Shown one piece after another: positions 43,972-53,723 of a DNA stretch of 64,000 nucleotides. Each line of letters begins with the position of its first letter. Within the stretch, counting starts at the first letter, position 1. Where the stretch lies: assembly GCA_943846745.1 (NCBI GenBank), contig OX044360.1:372001-436000 (forward strand), written 5' to 3'. Position numbers and translations under genes: made by a program. The notes beneath the pieces were generated by a model that saw only the letters and a list, made by a program, of their open reading frames with translations, was not told the origin of the DNA and did not search any database. Origin of the DNA: Opacimonas sp002292215 (GTDB taxonomy: Bacteria > Pseudomonadota > Gammaproteobacteria > Enterobacterales > Alteromonadaceae).

Positions 43972-45630
43972 TCACTTTTTATGCGACAATTCACTAGGAG
44001 AAGGTGAATCAGAATATTCATTTTGATCAGGATGGCGTTTTAAATTCATCAAGTACTGATTATATAATGCTGTATTTTCAGTACTCAATTCGCTCTCATT
44101 CTGCAGCTCTTTAATCTTATTAATAATGTCTTCTTGCTCCTCATTAATCGCTTCATGTACGGCTATTTTAACTAATACTTTTAACAATGATAACGCGATG
44201 GCAATGTTGTTAGGAGCTAATACAAATGCTTGACTTAGGTTCATAAAAGCAGGTTTAAAGCGGTTGTTTTTATAATTCACTTCGGCCATTTCTTTTAGTT
44301 CTTTTGGCGTAAAGTTGATCTCAGTTCGTTCGATGGATTCTTGTTCAAGATATTTGTCTATAACCTTTGACGACAGACTATCACCGGCAATTTGTTTTTT
44401 GACGATAGATAAAATACGGCTGGTTCTTTCTCTATTACCGACTTCGTGAAACGCCTTCATTTTATCTAAATTATCTTCCAACAAGTCATGTACTGAGTCA
44501 TCATAAATTTGTGTCAGTAGATTATCCGCTAGGCTTTTATTTTGCACCAAGGACGCCATACGTGCTTTCACTACAATTAATTGATTGTTGATTTCATTAT
44601 CGTAATTGGACTGTTCTAACTGTTTGAGCAGCAAATTGGCGTTTTTGAGTAAACTTGCTGATTCGGATTGATGTGACGCTGATGCTAAATCGATGGCAGA
44701 GCGAATGACATTTAATCGTAGATGAGGAGAGTCATGAATCGAGTTTTTAGCATATTTATAAATAGTGATTGTTGCTTTATATTGCCCTAAGCGGTCATGA
44801 TTTAAACGGGCAAGATCCCACAGTTTCTTATTTCGGTTAATATTGCGAGGGGCTAATAATGTTGCGCGCTTGATATAATTATAGGCTTCCTTAAAGCGTT
44901 CATTATCAATGCAGTAGGATGTAATTAAGTCATAAGCAGCAAAGCGTGTGTCATCGCGCAAAAACAAATCACCCAACATGATCTCGGCTTCTTGTTCCCT
45001 TTTTAATTTGAGTAAACTACGACATAACTCAATATGTAGCCAGCTGTAATTATGTTGATCAAGTAATTTGCGATAATACCGTTCAGCCTCATCAAACTGG
45101 TGCAGTTTAAACAAACTGGTCCCAATAATACGTTTGATTTTAGGAAAATATTCTTCCAGTTCTGGCATTTTGAGATTGCGTTCAGCGGTATAAATTGCGG
45201 CGGCAAACTGTTGTTTATCAACAAAAGAAAATAACTTATTGAGACGTTTTCGCGAATTAATTAAAAATCCGACACGACTAATAATGGTGCGTGTATCGAG
45301 AGGTTTGGCCCAAAAGTCATCAGGCTCAAGTTCAACGATACTATTGACTAGATCTTGTGACGTATCCGCACTTAAAAATATGACTGTGGTTTGCGTATTT
45401 ATATGCCCACAAAACTTGAGTTCTTCATAAAGGTGAAATCCGTCTTTATCACTGTTGACATTAAAGGATAAAAAGATGAAATCAAATGTAATGGTTTCAC
45501 ATAGACGTACGGCATAATGGGCATTCGTTGCCGAATGGATTTTGTGAAAACCTAAATTAGTTAGAGTCTTTTTCAATGAATCATGGACTAGCGATTGATC
45601 ATCGATAATCAGAACACGGTAATCATTCAT
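43972..45630 (-). CDS. TPR protein with degenerate receiver domain
   Basis: The 552-residue protein starts with a receiver fold (YRVLIIDDQSLVHDSLKK, acidic pocket D10/D11; FWAKPLD with the conserved Lys). The usual phosphoacceptor site near residue 55 reads IFLSFNVN, with Ser in place of Asp. From about residue 130 on it is made of TPR-like helical repeats, for example FDEAERYYRKLLDQHNYSWL and FKEAYNYIKRATLLAPRNIN. It is probably a cytosolic scaffold that no longer takes phosphate. It lies between exonuclease I and a divergent isoaspartyl peptidase gene and has no partner kinase beside it. Confidence 0.88.
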   Translation of the reverse strand: MNDYRVLIIDDQSLVHDSLKKTLTNLGFHKIHSATNAHYAVRLCETITFDFIFLSFNVNSDKDGFHLYEELKFCGHINTQTTVIFLSADTSQDLVNSIVELEPDDFWAKPLDTRTIISRVGFLINSRKRLNKLFSFVDKQQFAAAIYTAERNLKMPELEEYFPKIKRIIGTSLFKLHQFDEAERYYRKLLDQHNYSWLHIELCRSLLKLKREQEAEIMLGDLFLRDDTRFAAYDLITSYCIDNERFKEAYNYIKRATLLAPRNINRNKKLWDLARLNHDRLGQYKATITIYKYAKNSIHDSPHLRLNVIRSAIDLASASHQSESASLLKNANLLLKQLEQSNYDNEINNQLIVVKARMASLVQNKSLADNLLTQIYDDSVHDLLEDNLDKMKAFHEVGNRERTSRILSIVKKQIAGDSLSSKVIDKYLEQESIERTEINFTPKELKEMAEVNYKNNRFKPAFMNLSQAFVLAPNNIAIALSLLKVLVKIAVHEAINEEQEDIINKIKELQNESELSTENTALYNQYLMNLKRHPDQNEYSDSPSPSELSHKK

Positions 45631-45736
45631 ATTTGGGATTTTAACACCTTATACAATCTGCTTTCCTTTGCCGACATCCATTGTTATATTCTTATGATAT
45701 TAACGGCTACACGATAAATATCTTAAGGGTATTAGG

Positions 45737-46816
45737 ATGATAAATGCATTACAGGCTAAATCAATGAACACGCTTAGACAACGACACAATCCTCTAGTCA
45801 CCGCTGTAATAACGACCATGCTGGTTACACCGTGGATGTTACATGCAAATTTAGTGCAAGATACACCATTATCAACGGTCTCAACAAACCCAATAGCCAT
45901 CGCCCTACATGGTGGGGCTGGTACGATTACCAAAGCGAATTTATCGGAACAACAAGCACAACAATATCGAGCGAAACTAGAAGAAGCATTACTCGCTGGA
46001 TATGCTCAGTTAAAAGCCGGTAAAGATGGCCAGTACGCTGTTATCAGTGCGATTCAGATATTGGAGCAATCGCCCTTATTTAACGCCGGCATTGGTGCGG
46101 TTTATACTTATGCAGGTGATCATGAGTTAGATGCGTCAATTATGCATGGTGCTGAGCGTCTTGCTGGTGCGGTATCCGGCGTTAAAACCATAGCCAGTCC
46201 GATTGCCGCAGCACAAGCAGTCATGAACCATTCTGTCCATGTTATGCTCAGTGGTAGCGGTGCTGAAGAGTTTGCTCAAGAACAAGGACTCGCCCAAGTA
46301 GACAATCATATTTTTGATACCGAACGACGATTGAAGTCGTTACAAAAAGCCAAACGCGCGATTGCCGACTCACAGACTGAGTTACTTGAATTTCAAGATT
46401 ACAAATTTGGGACCGTCGGAGCGGTTGTATTAGACCAGCAAGGTAACGTCGTCGCTGGCACGTCAACGGGCGGAATGACAGCCAAGCGTTATGGTCGGAT
46501 TGGCGATTCTCCGATTATCGGTGCGGGGACGTTTGCAGATAACGATAGTTGTGCCGTCTCTGCAACGGGACATGGTGAGTATTTTATTCGCTATCAAGTG
46601 GCGGCGGATATTTGTGCACGCATGGCATATCAAGGATTAACATTGCATGCGGCTGCTGATAAAGTGGTTAATGAGGTGTTAGTTGAGGCGGATGGTTCGG
46701 GTGGGGTTATCGCTATTGATACAGCGGGTAATATAGCTATGCCATTTAATACTGAAGGCATGTATCGCGCGAGTATCGATATTCATGGTAAAATGAGCGT
46801 TGCCATTTACCGATAA
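45737..46816 (+). CDS. iaaA: Isoaspartyl peptidase / L-asparaginase, exported
   Basis: The 359-residue protein is an Ntn-hydrolase of the plant-type asparaginase family: IALHGGAGTITK at the start of the fold, PLFNAGIGAV, and the autocleavage site FGTVGAVVLD where Thr becomes the new N-terminus. Later come GGMTAKRYGRIGDSPIIGAGT and ATGHGEYFIR, the substrate-binding segments. It removes isoaspartyl dipeptide N-terminal residues. An N-terminal hydrophobic stretch (LVTAVITTMLVTPWMLHA) looks like a signal sequence, which would place it in the periplasm. AAGGG stands seven bases before ATG 45737. It lies 12 bp before hrpA. Confidence 0.93.
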   Translation: MINALQAKSMNTLRQRHNPLVTAVITTMLVTPWMLHANLVQDTPLSTVSTNPIAIALHGGAGTITKANLSEQQAQQYRAKLEEALLAGYAQLKAGKDGQYAVISAIQILEQSPLFNAGIGAVYTYAGDHELDASIMHGAERLAGAVSGVKTIASPIAAAQAVMNHSVHVMLSGSGAEEFAQEQGLAQVDNHIFDTERRLKSLQKAKRAIADSQTELLEFQDYKFGTVGAVVLDQQGNVVAGTSTGGMTAKRYGRIGDSPIIGAGTFADNDSCAVSATGHGEYFIRYQVAADICARMAYQGLTLHAAADKVVNEVLVEADGSGGVIAIDTAGNIAMPFNTEGMYRASIDIHGKMSVAIYR

Positions 46817-46828
46817 TAATATTTTTTT

Positions 46829-49800
46829 ATGACTGAACCTGTTGTTCCTGTTGGGCTTACTGCAAGTGACATAGCCCAACATGCATTATTTAATGACCAA
46901 CTTGCCCTATGTATGGGCAAGGATCGTTTTCGTTTTACCCGTCGCTATCGCGAAATACAAGCATTAGATGGTGAAAAACTCGCCACTGGTTTAAGTAAAT
47001 TAGTCGCTCAGATTAATTTATCGCAAACACGTGTAAAGGAACGTCGCCAGGCGTTACCCAAAATCACTTATCCAGATTTACCAGTTAGTGAACGCCAAGA
47101 CGATATAAAGCAAGCCATCCTTGACCACCAAGTCGTGATTATTGCCGGTGAAACAGGTTCAGGTAAAACCACGCAAATTCCTAAAATGTGTTTGGAGCTA
47201 GGCCGAGGCGTTACTGGGACGATTGCTCACACACAACCACGTCGCTTGGCGGCTCGCAGTGTCGCTGCAAGGATTGCAGAGGAACTTGATACTGAAATAG
47301 GGCAGTCTGTCGGGTTTAAAATTCGTTTTAGTGATCATGGTAATCAAGACACGCATGTAAAATTAATGACGGATGGGATTTTGTTAGCAGAGATCCAGCA
47401 TGATCGTTTTTTACATCAATACGACACCATAATCATTGATGAAGCCCACGAACGTAGTCTCAATATTGATTTTTTATTAGGGTACTTAAGACAGTTATTA
47501 CCCAAACGTCCCGATTTAAAGCTGATTATTACCTCAGCGACCATTGATCCTGAACGATTTGCCAAACACTTTTTTGATGCCCCTATTATCAGCGTCAGTG
47601 GGCGAACTTATCCTGTCGAAATGCGCTATCGTGCTTTGGTTGATGACGATGATGATATCGATGTTGGGCAAGGTATTGTTAATGCGGTAACGGAGCTTCG
47701 GAAAGAAAAACCCGGTGATATTTTAATATTTTTGAGCGGTGAACGAGAGATCCGTGAAACCGAACAGCTATTAAAAAAACAACTATGGTCAAATCTTGAA
47801 GTGGTGCCGTTGTATGCGCGTTTATCCGCAGCCGAGCAAAATAAAATTTTTTCCTCGCATACCGGTCAACGTATTGTGCTTGCCACCAACGTCGCCGAAA
47901 CCTCATTGACGGTACCTGGGATTAGATATGTTATTGATCCCGGATTTGCGCGGATATCGCGTTATTCGTACCGGTCTAAAGTTCAGCGCTTACCGATTGA
48001 AGCGATTTCACAAGCTTCAGCTAATCAACGCTCAGGACGCTGTGGACGAGTAGCTAATGGTATCTGTATACGCTTATATGCCGAGGATGATTATTTAGGA
48101 CGCAGTGAGTTTACCGATCCGGAAATTTTACGCACGAATCTCGCGTCGGTTATCTTAAAAATGTTAGCACTTGGCTTAGGTGATATTGCTGATTTTCCAT
48201 TTGTGCAACCGCCTGATCCTCGCTTTATTACTGATGGCTATCGTTTGTTGCAAGAGTTACAAGCGATTAACTTACATAAAAAACGTCCATCATTGACGCC
48301 ATTAGGCAAGCAGATTGCACGTTTACCGATTGATCCGCGTTATGCTCGCATGGTCATTGCTGCGCAAGGACATCGTGCCTTGCATGAAGTCGTCATTATT
48401 ACTGCAGGATTATCGATTCAAGATCCCAAAGAACGTCCTCGTGAAAAGCAACAAGCTGCTGATGAAGCGCATCAACAATTTGCAAATAAACAATCTGATT
48501 TTATTAGTATTTTAAATTTATATTCGGCTTTTTGTGAGCAGCAAGCGAACTTAACTCAAAACCAAGTGCGCAAATGGTGTAAAAGCAATTTTGTGCATTA
48601 TATGCGGATGCGCGAGTGGCAAGATATCATCTCACAGATCAATCAATCATTAAAAGAGCTGCAGATCCAATCTGATCAACAAACACCTGATTATGATGAT
48701 ATTCATATTAGTTTAGCGACGGGGTTATTATCCCATTTGGGTTTGAAAGACAAAGGGCGAGAATATTTAGGGGCACGTAACAGCAAGTTGATGATTTTTC
48801 CTGGTTCTCCCATGGCAAAGCAAGCGCCTAAGTGGATGATGGCTGCTGAATTGGTTGAAACGTCACAATTATTTGCGCGAGTGGTGGCCAAAATCGAACC
48901 ACATTGGATTGAACCTTTATGTGAGCACTTATCTAAGTCGAGTTTGAGTGAACCGTTTTGGTCAAAGAAACAAGGTGCGGCTCAAGCTTATGAAAAAGTC
49001 ACTTTGTTTGGGTTGCCGCTGATCCCTCGCCGTGTTGTGCATATATCGGAACGGGATCCGCAAGTTGCCCAAGGCTTGTTTATTAGTGAAGGACTCGTCA
49101 ATGGGTTAACTAAGCTCAACTATCAATTTTTAGGGGATAACCAAGCGTTATTAAGTTTAGGGCATGAGTTAGAAGCCAAATCTCGACGTCGTGATTGGTT
49201 GGTCGATGAGCAAGTCTTAGGTGATTTTTATGCTGAAAAACTACCCGAACATGTGGTTAGTGAAGCGACCTTTAGAAAATGGTTTAAGCAGCACAAAGAC
49301 AGTGATTTGACCTTTGATCCTGAGCTGGTATTTCGCAAAGATCCCGATGCAATAAACCCCAATGCCTTTCCTGATACATGGAAACAAGGCAACATTAGTT
49401 TACCTTTAGAATATGTGTTTGAACCTCATCAAGCTGATGACGGAGTCAGCATGTTTATCCCAATTGGTCTGTTGAACCAAGTTAAAAACTTAGGTTTTGA
49501 TTGGTTGGTACCTGGCTTTAGACATGAATTGATCGTGTGTTTGCTCAAGGCATTACCCAAACGCTTACGTCGAAATTTTGTGCCTGTACCTGATTATGCA
49601 GAAGCGTGTTTACAAAAGCTTTCGGCAGTTGACAAACAAGGCGCGCCTATCGCATTGATTGATGCATTGGCACATGCGTTGTTTACGATGACAGGAGTTA
49701 AAGTTACGGTCGACGATTGGCTTGAGCAAGACGCCTTAGCATCATTACCACTTCATTTGAAAATGCGGTTTGTGGTGATGGATGAACAGCATAATGTGAT

Positions 49801-50761
49801 TGCTACAGGACGTGATTTACCACAACTGCAAGCGCAATTACAAAATAAAATCAAAGACACATTAGAACAAGTTGCCAGTCCTGAACTGGAGCGAGATAAT
49901 ATTACGCAATGGGATTTTGGCGAGTTACCATCAACTTTCACTCATAAAACTGCCGGTTTTGCGATTAAAGGCTACCCTGCACTGGTTGCGAAGCGACACA
50001 ACGTCGCTATTGAATTATTTGATTTAGAACATGAAGCGCATGCTGCGCATCAGTTAGGTCTGTACAAGTTAATTCAATTAGCTATTCCATCACCATTAAA
50101 GTATGTACAAGAAAAACTGCCGAATAAAGCTAAGTTGGGCTTATATTTTAATCCCTTTGGCAATGTAAAAGATTTAATTGACGATTGCATCTTAGCGGGT
50201 ATTGCGCACCTAGTAAGGCAATTTCAGACTGATAAACAAAGCGATATTCGACATGAACAAGAATTTGCGCAAGTGTGTGATTTTGTGCGAGAACATATTA
50301 ATGAAGAAGTATTAGCGATCACCGCAAAAATTGAAACAGGTTTAACCTGTGCCAATCGTATTCAAAAATCGACTAAAGGCAGTATTCCGTTAACGATGCT
50401 TGAGGCGGTGGGGCATATCAAGTCACATTTGGATTCATTAGTCTTTAAACAGTTTGTATTTATGACCAGCACTGCGAAGTTAGATGATTGGAATCGGTAT
50501 TTACAAGCGCTTGAAAAACGAGTCGAAAAATTAAAAATTGATCCGACTAAAGACCGCTTACATCAAGTGCAAATCGATAAAGTAACCGGTCATTACGAAA
50601 AAAAATGTAAAAGTATTCAACATGGGGAAGTGATGCCCGATAACCTAATAGAAGTTAGATGGATGATTGAAGAATTGAGGGTGTCATTTTTTGCACAACA
50701 ACTAGGTACGGCTTACCCAATTTCGGTAAAACGTATTGAACAGGCACTAAATGCGGTCTAA
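46829..50761 (+). CDS. hrpA: ATP-dependent RNA helicase HrpA
   Basis: The 1310-residue protein fits HrpA (E. coli 1300): Walker A IIAGETGSGKTTQIPK near residue 110, DEAH box IIIDEAHERSLN near 208, SAT motif LIITSATIDPERF, motif VI NQRSGRCGRVANG, then helicase-associated domains and a long C-terminal DUF3418-type region. HrpA acts on ribosomal and messenger RNA in the cytosol. It follows the isoaspartyl peptidase gene by 12 bp, probably by chance, and precedes a PilZ gene. No lesions seen. Confidence 0.97.
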   Translation: MTEPVVPVGLTASDIAQHALFNDQLALCMGKDRFRFTRRYREIQALDGEKLATGLSKLVAQINLSQTRVKERRQALPKITYPDLPVSERQDDIKQAILDHQVVIIAGETGSGKTTQIPKMCLELGRGVTGTIAHTQPRRLAARSVAARIAEELDTEIGQSVGFKIRFSDHGNQDTHVKLMTDGILLAEIQHDRFLHQYDTIIIDEAHERSLNIDFLLGYLRQLLPKRPDLKLIITSATIDPERFAKHFFDAPIISVSGRTYPVEMRYRALVDDDDDIDVGQGIVNAVTELRKEKPGDILIFLSGEREIRETEQLLKKQLWSNLEVVPLYARLSAAEQNKIFSSHTGQRIVLATNVAETSLTVPGIRYVIDPGFARISRYSYRSKVQRLPIEAISQASANQRSGRCGRVANGICIRLYAEDDYLGRSEFTDPEILRTNLASVILKMLALGLGDIADFPFVQPPDPRFITDGYRLLQELQAINLHKKRPSLTPLGKQIARLPIDPRYARMVIAAQGHRALHEVVIITAGLSIQDPKERPREKQQAADEAHQQFANKQSDFISILNLYSAFCEQQANLTQNQVRKWCKSNFVHYMRMREWQDIISQINQSLKELQIQSDQQTPDYDDIHISLATGLLSHLGLKDKGREYLGARNSKLMIFPGSPMAKQAPKWMMAAELVETSQLFARVVAKIEPHWIEPLCEHLSKSSLSEPFWSKKQGAAQAYEKVTLFGLPLIPRRVVHISERDPQVAQGLFISEGLVNGLTKLNYQFLGDNQALLSLGHELEAKSRRRDWLVDEQVLGDFYAEKLPEHVVSEATFRKWFKQHKDSDLTFDPELVFRKDPDAINPNAFPDTWKQGNISLPLEYVFEPHQADDGVSMFIPIGLLNQVKNLGFDWLVPGFRHELIVCLLKALPKRLRRNFVPVPDYAEACLQKLSAVDKQGAPIALIDALAHALFTMTGVKVTVDDWLEQDALASLPLHLKMRFVVMDEQHNVIATGRDLPQLQAQLQNKIKDTLEQVASPELERDNITQWDFGELPSTFTHKTAGFAIKGYPALVAKRHNVAIELFDLEHEAHAAHQLGLYKLIQLAIPSPLKYVQEKLPNKAKLGLYFNPFGNVKDLIDDCILAGIAHLVRQFQTDKQSDIRHEQEFAQVCDFVREHINEEVLAITAKIETGLTCANRIQKSTKGSIPLTMLEAVGHIKSHLDSLVFKQFVFMTSTAKLDDWNRYLQALEKRVEKLKIDPTKDRLHQVQIDKVTGHYEKKCKSIQHGEVMPDNLIEVRWMIEELRVSFFAQQLGTAYPISVKRIEQALNAV

Positions 50762-50829
50762 ATGTTGACAAAGTGTTCTCCAACATCTAAAGGTTAACTA
50801 TATTATTTTGTCTTAAAAGGAATTCAAAG

Positions 50830-51120
50830 ATGCTAGCTTATGAAGAAAACCGTAATTTTTATCGTATGTTAATTAATTCACAGTGCAAAATAGTACTTGA
50901 TGGTGAGGTATTATTTGGTACATGTAAAGACTTAAGCGCGACAGGTATGGCGTTTCAAGTCAGTTCCAAAGCGATTCCATTGGGAACGATATTAGATATA
51001 GAAATTGATTCGCAAAATCGTGAGATCCCATCATTATCTGCTAATGCTGAAGTTGCTAGAGAGCCGATTGCGCAAGAAGGTGGTTATTTGATTGGCGTTA
51101 AGTTTCATAAAATGAACTAA
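50830..51120 (+). CDS. PilZ-domain protein
   Basis: The 96-residue protein has a single PilZ domain: RMLINSQCKIVLDG carries a basic stretch before the first strand, followed by CKDLSATGMAFQV (the D-x-S-x-x-G motif) and IGVKFHKM. The classical RxxxR box is weak (only N-F-Y-R-M-L-I), so c-di-GMP binding is uncertain. An AAAAGGAATTC ribosome site precedes the ATG. It ends in a GC-rich hairpin shared with rlmI. Confidence 0.85.
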   Translation: MLAYEENRNFYRMLINSQCKIVLDGEVLFGTCKDLSATGMAFQVSSKAIPLGTILDIEIDSQNREIPSLSANAEVAREPIAQEGGYLIGVKFHKMN

Positions 51121-51131
51121 CTTAACGATCA

Positions 51132-51154
51132 GCCCCCTCAATGATAGAGGGGGG
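51132..51154. terminator. GC-rich hairpin between pilZ and rlmI
   Basis: CCCCCTC pairs with GAGGGGG around a 7-nt loop. No long T-run follows on either strand, so the strength is uncertain. Confidence 0.55.
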
Positions 51155-51172
51155 AGCAATTAATTGGTATGT

Positions 51173-52357
51173 TTAAAATACTTGGCACAACAGTCCTTTC
51201 AAGTAATAACCTTCAGGAAAGTTAGTTGCTACTGGATGATCACTGGCTTGTGAATAGCGCTTGATGATCCGGACTTCACGACCTGCATCCAATGCTGCAT
51301 CTGCTACAATTTTTTGAAATAATTCGGCACTCATCAATCCAGAACAGCTAAACGTACTTAAATAACCGCCAGATTTAATCGATTTCATTGCATACAAATT
51401 GATATCTTTATAACCTCTTGCAGCCCGATTTAGTGTGGATTTAGAATCAACGAACTTTGGTGGATCGAGCACGATATGATCGAACATCGACTCGCTATTG
51501 GCGTAATCACGTAGTAACTCAAACACGTCTTTTTTAACGAAACTCGCTTGCTCAACATCCAAACCGTTAATGATTAAATGCTGTTTAGCCATATCTAGTG
51601 CTGGTTGCGACACATCGACATTAGTCACATGCGCTGCGCCATATTTTAAGGCATAGCTGGCAAAGGTACCGGTGTAGCAAAAGCAATTTAATACCTGCGC
51701 GTCCTGCATGTATTGTGCTGAAATATAGCGATTGTCACGCTGATCTAAATAAAAGCCGGTTTTATGGCCGTTTTCAATATCGACGATAATCTTTACATCA
51801 TTTTCATGGATTTCAATCGGCGCATCCACAACCCCTTGGACGGGACCTTTGATTGGCTCTAAACCTTCTTTTTTGCGAACTTCTACATCACTACGATCAT
51901 ATATACGATGTTCAGGAAAGCATTTGTTCAATGACCATATGATTTTATCGCGGTGCTTTTCAGCACCTGCACTAAGGAGTTGTAGCACAAGCACATCGGC
52001 ATATTTATCGACGGTTACCCCTGGTAAACCATCAGATTCAGCGGCAATAACTCTATATGCATTCGTGTTGGCTTCTTTGATGACGTGTTGACGTACAGCG
52101 ATAGCCGTCTGGATACGTTGGCTAAAAAACACATTATCAATAGATTGGTTTGGCTCAAATGTCCAAATCCGCACTCTAATTTGTGAATCAGGAGAAAAAG
52201 CCCCACGACCTAACCAGACATTTTCTGAGCTATAAACGTCAACGGTATCCCCGCGTTGACAACGTCCTTCAGTGCGCTCTACAGCTTTACTGAACACCCA
52301 TGGGTGTCTGCGTAATAAGGATTTTTCTCGGGTAGGGTGAAGATAAACTTTAGACAT
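51173..52357 (-). CDS. rlmI: 23S rRNA m5C1962 methyltransferase
   Basis: The 394-residue protein is RlmI/YccW-like (E. coli 396): an N-terminal PUA domain (LHPTREKSLLRRHPWVFSKAV, GDTVDVYSSENVWLGRGAFS), an EEHEE domain, and a Rossmann methyltransferase with LNCFCYTGTFASYALKYGA and the catalytic-type DHIVLDPPKFVDSK. It methylates C1962 in 23S rRNA. Short upstream leader; no neighbours in the same operon. Confidence 0.94.
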   Translation of the reverse strand: MSKVYLHPTREKSLLRRHPWVFSKAVERTEGRCQRGDTVDVYSSENVWLGRGAFSPDSQIRVRIWTFEPNQSIDNVFFSQRIQTAIAVRQHVIKEANTNAYRVIAAESDGLPGVTVDKYADVLVLQLLSAGAEKHRDKIIWSLNKCFPEHRIYDRSDVEVRKKEGLEPIKGPVQGVVDAPIEIHENDVKIIVDIENGHKTGFYLDQRDNRYISAQYMQDAQVLNCFCYTGTFASYALKYGAAHVTNVDVSQPALDMAKQHLIINGLDVEQASFVKKDVFELLRDYANSESMFDHIVLDPPKFVDSKSTLNRAARGYKDINLYAMKSIKSGGYLSTFSCSGLMSAELFQKIVADAALDAGREVRIIKRYSQASDHPVATNFPEGYYLKGLLCQVF

Positions 52358-52452
52358 AAGGACAATTACACTTGTAGTATTTTAACCAATAATTATACGC
52401 GGAATTACATTAGATCAATAGATTTAATATTGCGTCAATGCGTTTAGGGGCA

Positions 52453-52926
52453 TTAACTCGGTTGGTAACCGCTATCAATTTGACTATTACCTTTTGCAGC
52501 AAGCTCAGCGGCTTCGCGTGCTAAATCATCACATCGTTCATTTTCAGGATGACCTGAGTGACCTTTGACCCAGCGCCAGTCTATGATATGAGGTTGCACA
52601 GCAGCATCAAGTGCTTGCCATAAATCGGCGTTTTTAACGGGTTTTTTGTTACTGGTTTTCCAGCCATTTTTACGCCAGTTATGGATCCACTGATTAATGC
52701 CATTTTTTACATACTGGCTATCGGTAGTGAGGATCACCTTGCACGGTTTACGTAATAACGCTAATGCTTTAATCGGGGCCAGTAACTCCATACGATTATT
52801 CGTGGTTGCGGCATAACCTTCGGCAAGCTCTTTGCGATGATCACCATAAATTAAAATTGCGCCATAGCCACCAGGACCAGGGTTACCCAAACAACTACCA
52901 TCGGTAAAAATATGAACTTCTTGCAC
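52453..52926 (-). CDS. rnhA: Ribonuclease HI
   Basis: The 157-residue protein has the RNase HI catalytic set: IFTDGSCLGNPGPGG (first Asp), NNRMELLAPIKAL (Glu), LTTDSQYVKNGI (Asp) and the late RCDDLAREAAE (Asp), plus the basic handle WRKNGWKTSNKKPVK. It degrades RNA in RNA-DNA hybrids. It diverges from dnaQ over a short shared promoter region, the arrangement known in enteric and marine gammaproteobacteria. Confidence 0.97.
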   Translation of the reverse strand: MQEVHIFTDGSCLGNPGPGGYGAILIYGDHRKELAEGYAATTNNRMELLAPIKALALLRKPCKVILTTDSQYVKNGINQWIHNWRKNGWKTSNKKPVKNADLWQALDAAVQPHIIDWRWVKGHSGHPENERCDDLAREAAELAAKGNSQIDSGYQPS

Positions 52927-52994
52927 GTTTTACTTATGCCTTTTTTCTAGAATTGATATACTGCTTTTACCATATCATAAAAACGAGAATAGCT

Positions 52995-53714
52995 ATGCGC
53001 CAAATTATCCTAGATACTGAAACAACCGGTATGAGCCGTGAATCGGGTGAGCATTTTACTCAAGGTCATCGGATTATTGAAATAGGGTGTGTAGAGCTTG
53101 TTGATCGAAAATTAACCGGTAATCATTACCACGTCTATATTAACCCGATGCAAGATAGCGATCCTGAAGCGATTGCTGTGCATGGGATTACCAATGAATT
53201 TTTGCAAGACAAGCCGGTATTCAAAGATATTGCACAAGGATTTATCGATTTTATTGATGGCGCAGAATTAGTCATTCATAACGCACCGTTTGATGTCGGA
53301 TTTATGGATATGGAATTTGCGATTAACCCTGCAACTGCATTGCGTCGAACGGAACAATTTTGCACAGTATTAGATACGTTAGTGCTAGCCAAAAAGATGC
53401 GCCCTGGTCAGCGTAATAACTTGGATGCATTGTGTCGTGAGTATGGTATTGATAATTCGCATCGAGAGTTACATGGTGCGTTATTAGATGCGGAAATTTT
53501 AGCCGACGTATATTTATTGATGACTGGTGGCCAAAAAGCCTTATCACTGGAAGCTGGCACTAAGTCGGCATCAGGATTTGACGATATCGAAAAACTAGCG
53601 CCTCGACAAAAAGGTATTAAGGTAATTCAAGCTTCTGCCGATGAATTAGCTAATCACGAATCACGTTTAGACATTGTCGAACAAGCAGGAGGCAAGTGCT
53701 TGTATCGCCAATAA
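52995..53714 (+). CDS. dnaQ: DNA polymerase III epsilon subunit (proofreading)
   Basis: The protein (239 residues from ATG 52995) has ExoI MRQIILDTETTGM, ExoII LVIHNAPFDVGFMDMEF and ExoIII HRELHGALLDAEILADVYL, the DEDDh set. E. coli epsilon is 243 residues. An upstream in-frame ATG at 52953 would add a 14-residue leader not seen in the family, so I reject it. It proofreads as part of the replicative polymerase core. Next gene begins 10 bp after its stop. Confidence 0.97.
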   Translation: MRQIILDTETTGMSRESGEHFTQGHRIIEIGCVELVDRKLTGNHYHVYINPMQDSDPEAIAVHGITNEFLQDKPVFKDIAQGFIDFIDGAELVIHNAPFDVGFMDMEFAINPATALRRTEQFCTVLDTLVLAKKMRPGQRNNLDALCREYGIDNSHRELHGALLDAEILADVYLLMTGGQKALSLEAGTKSASGFDDIEKLAPRQKGIKVIQASADELANHESRLDIVEQAGGKCLYRQ

Positions 53715-53723
53715 AAGGGCAAT

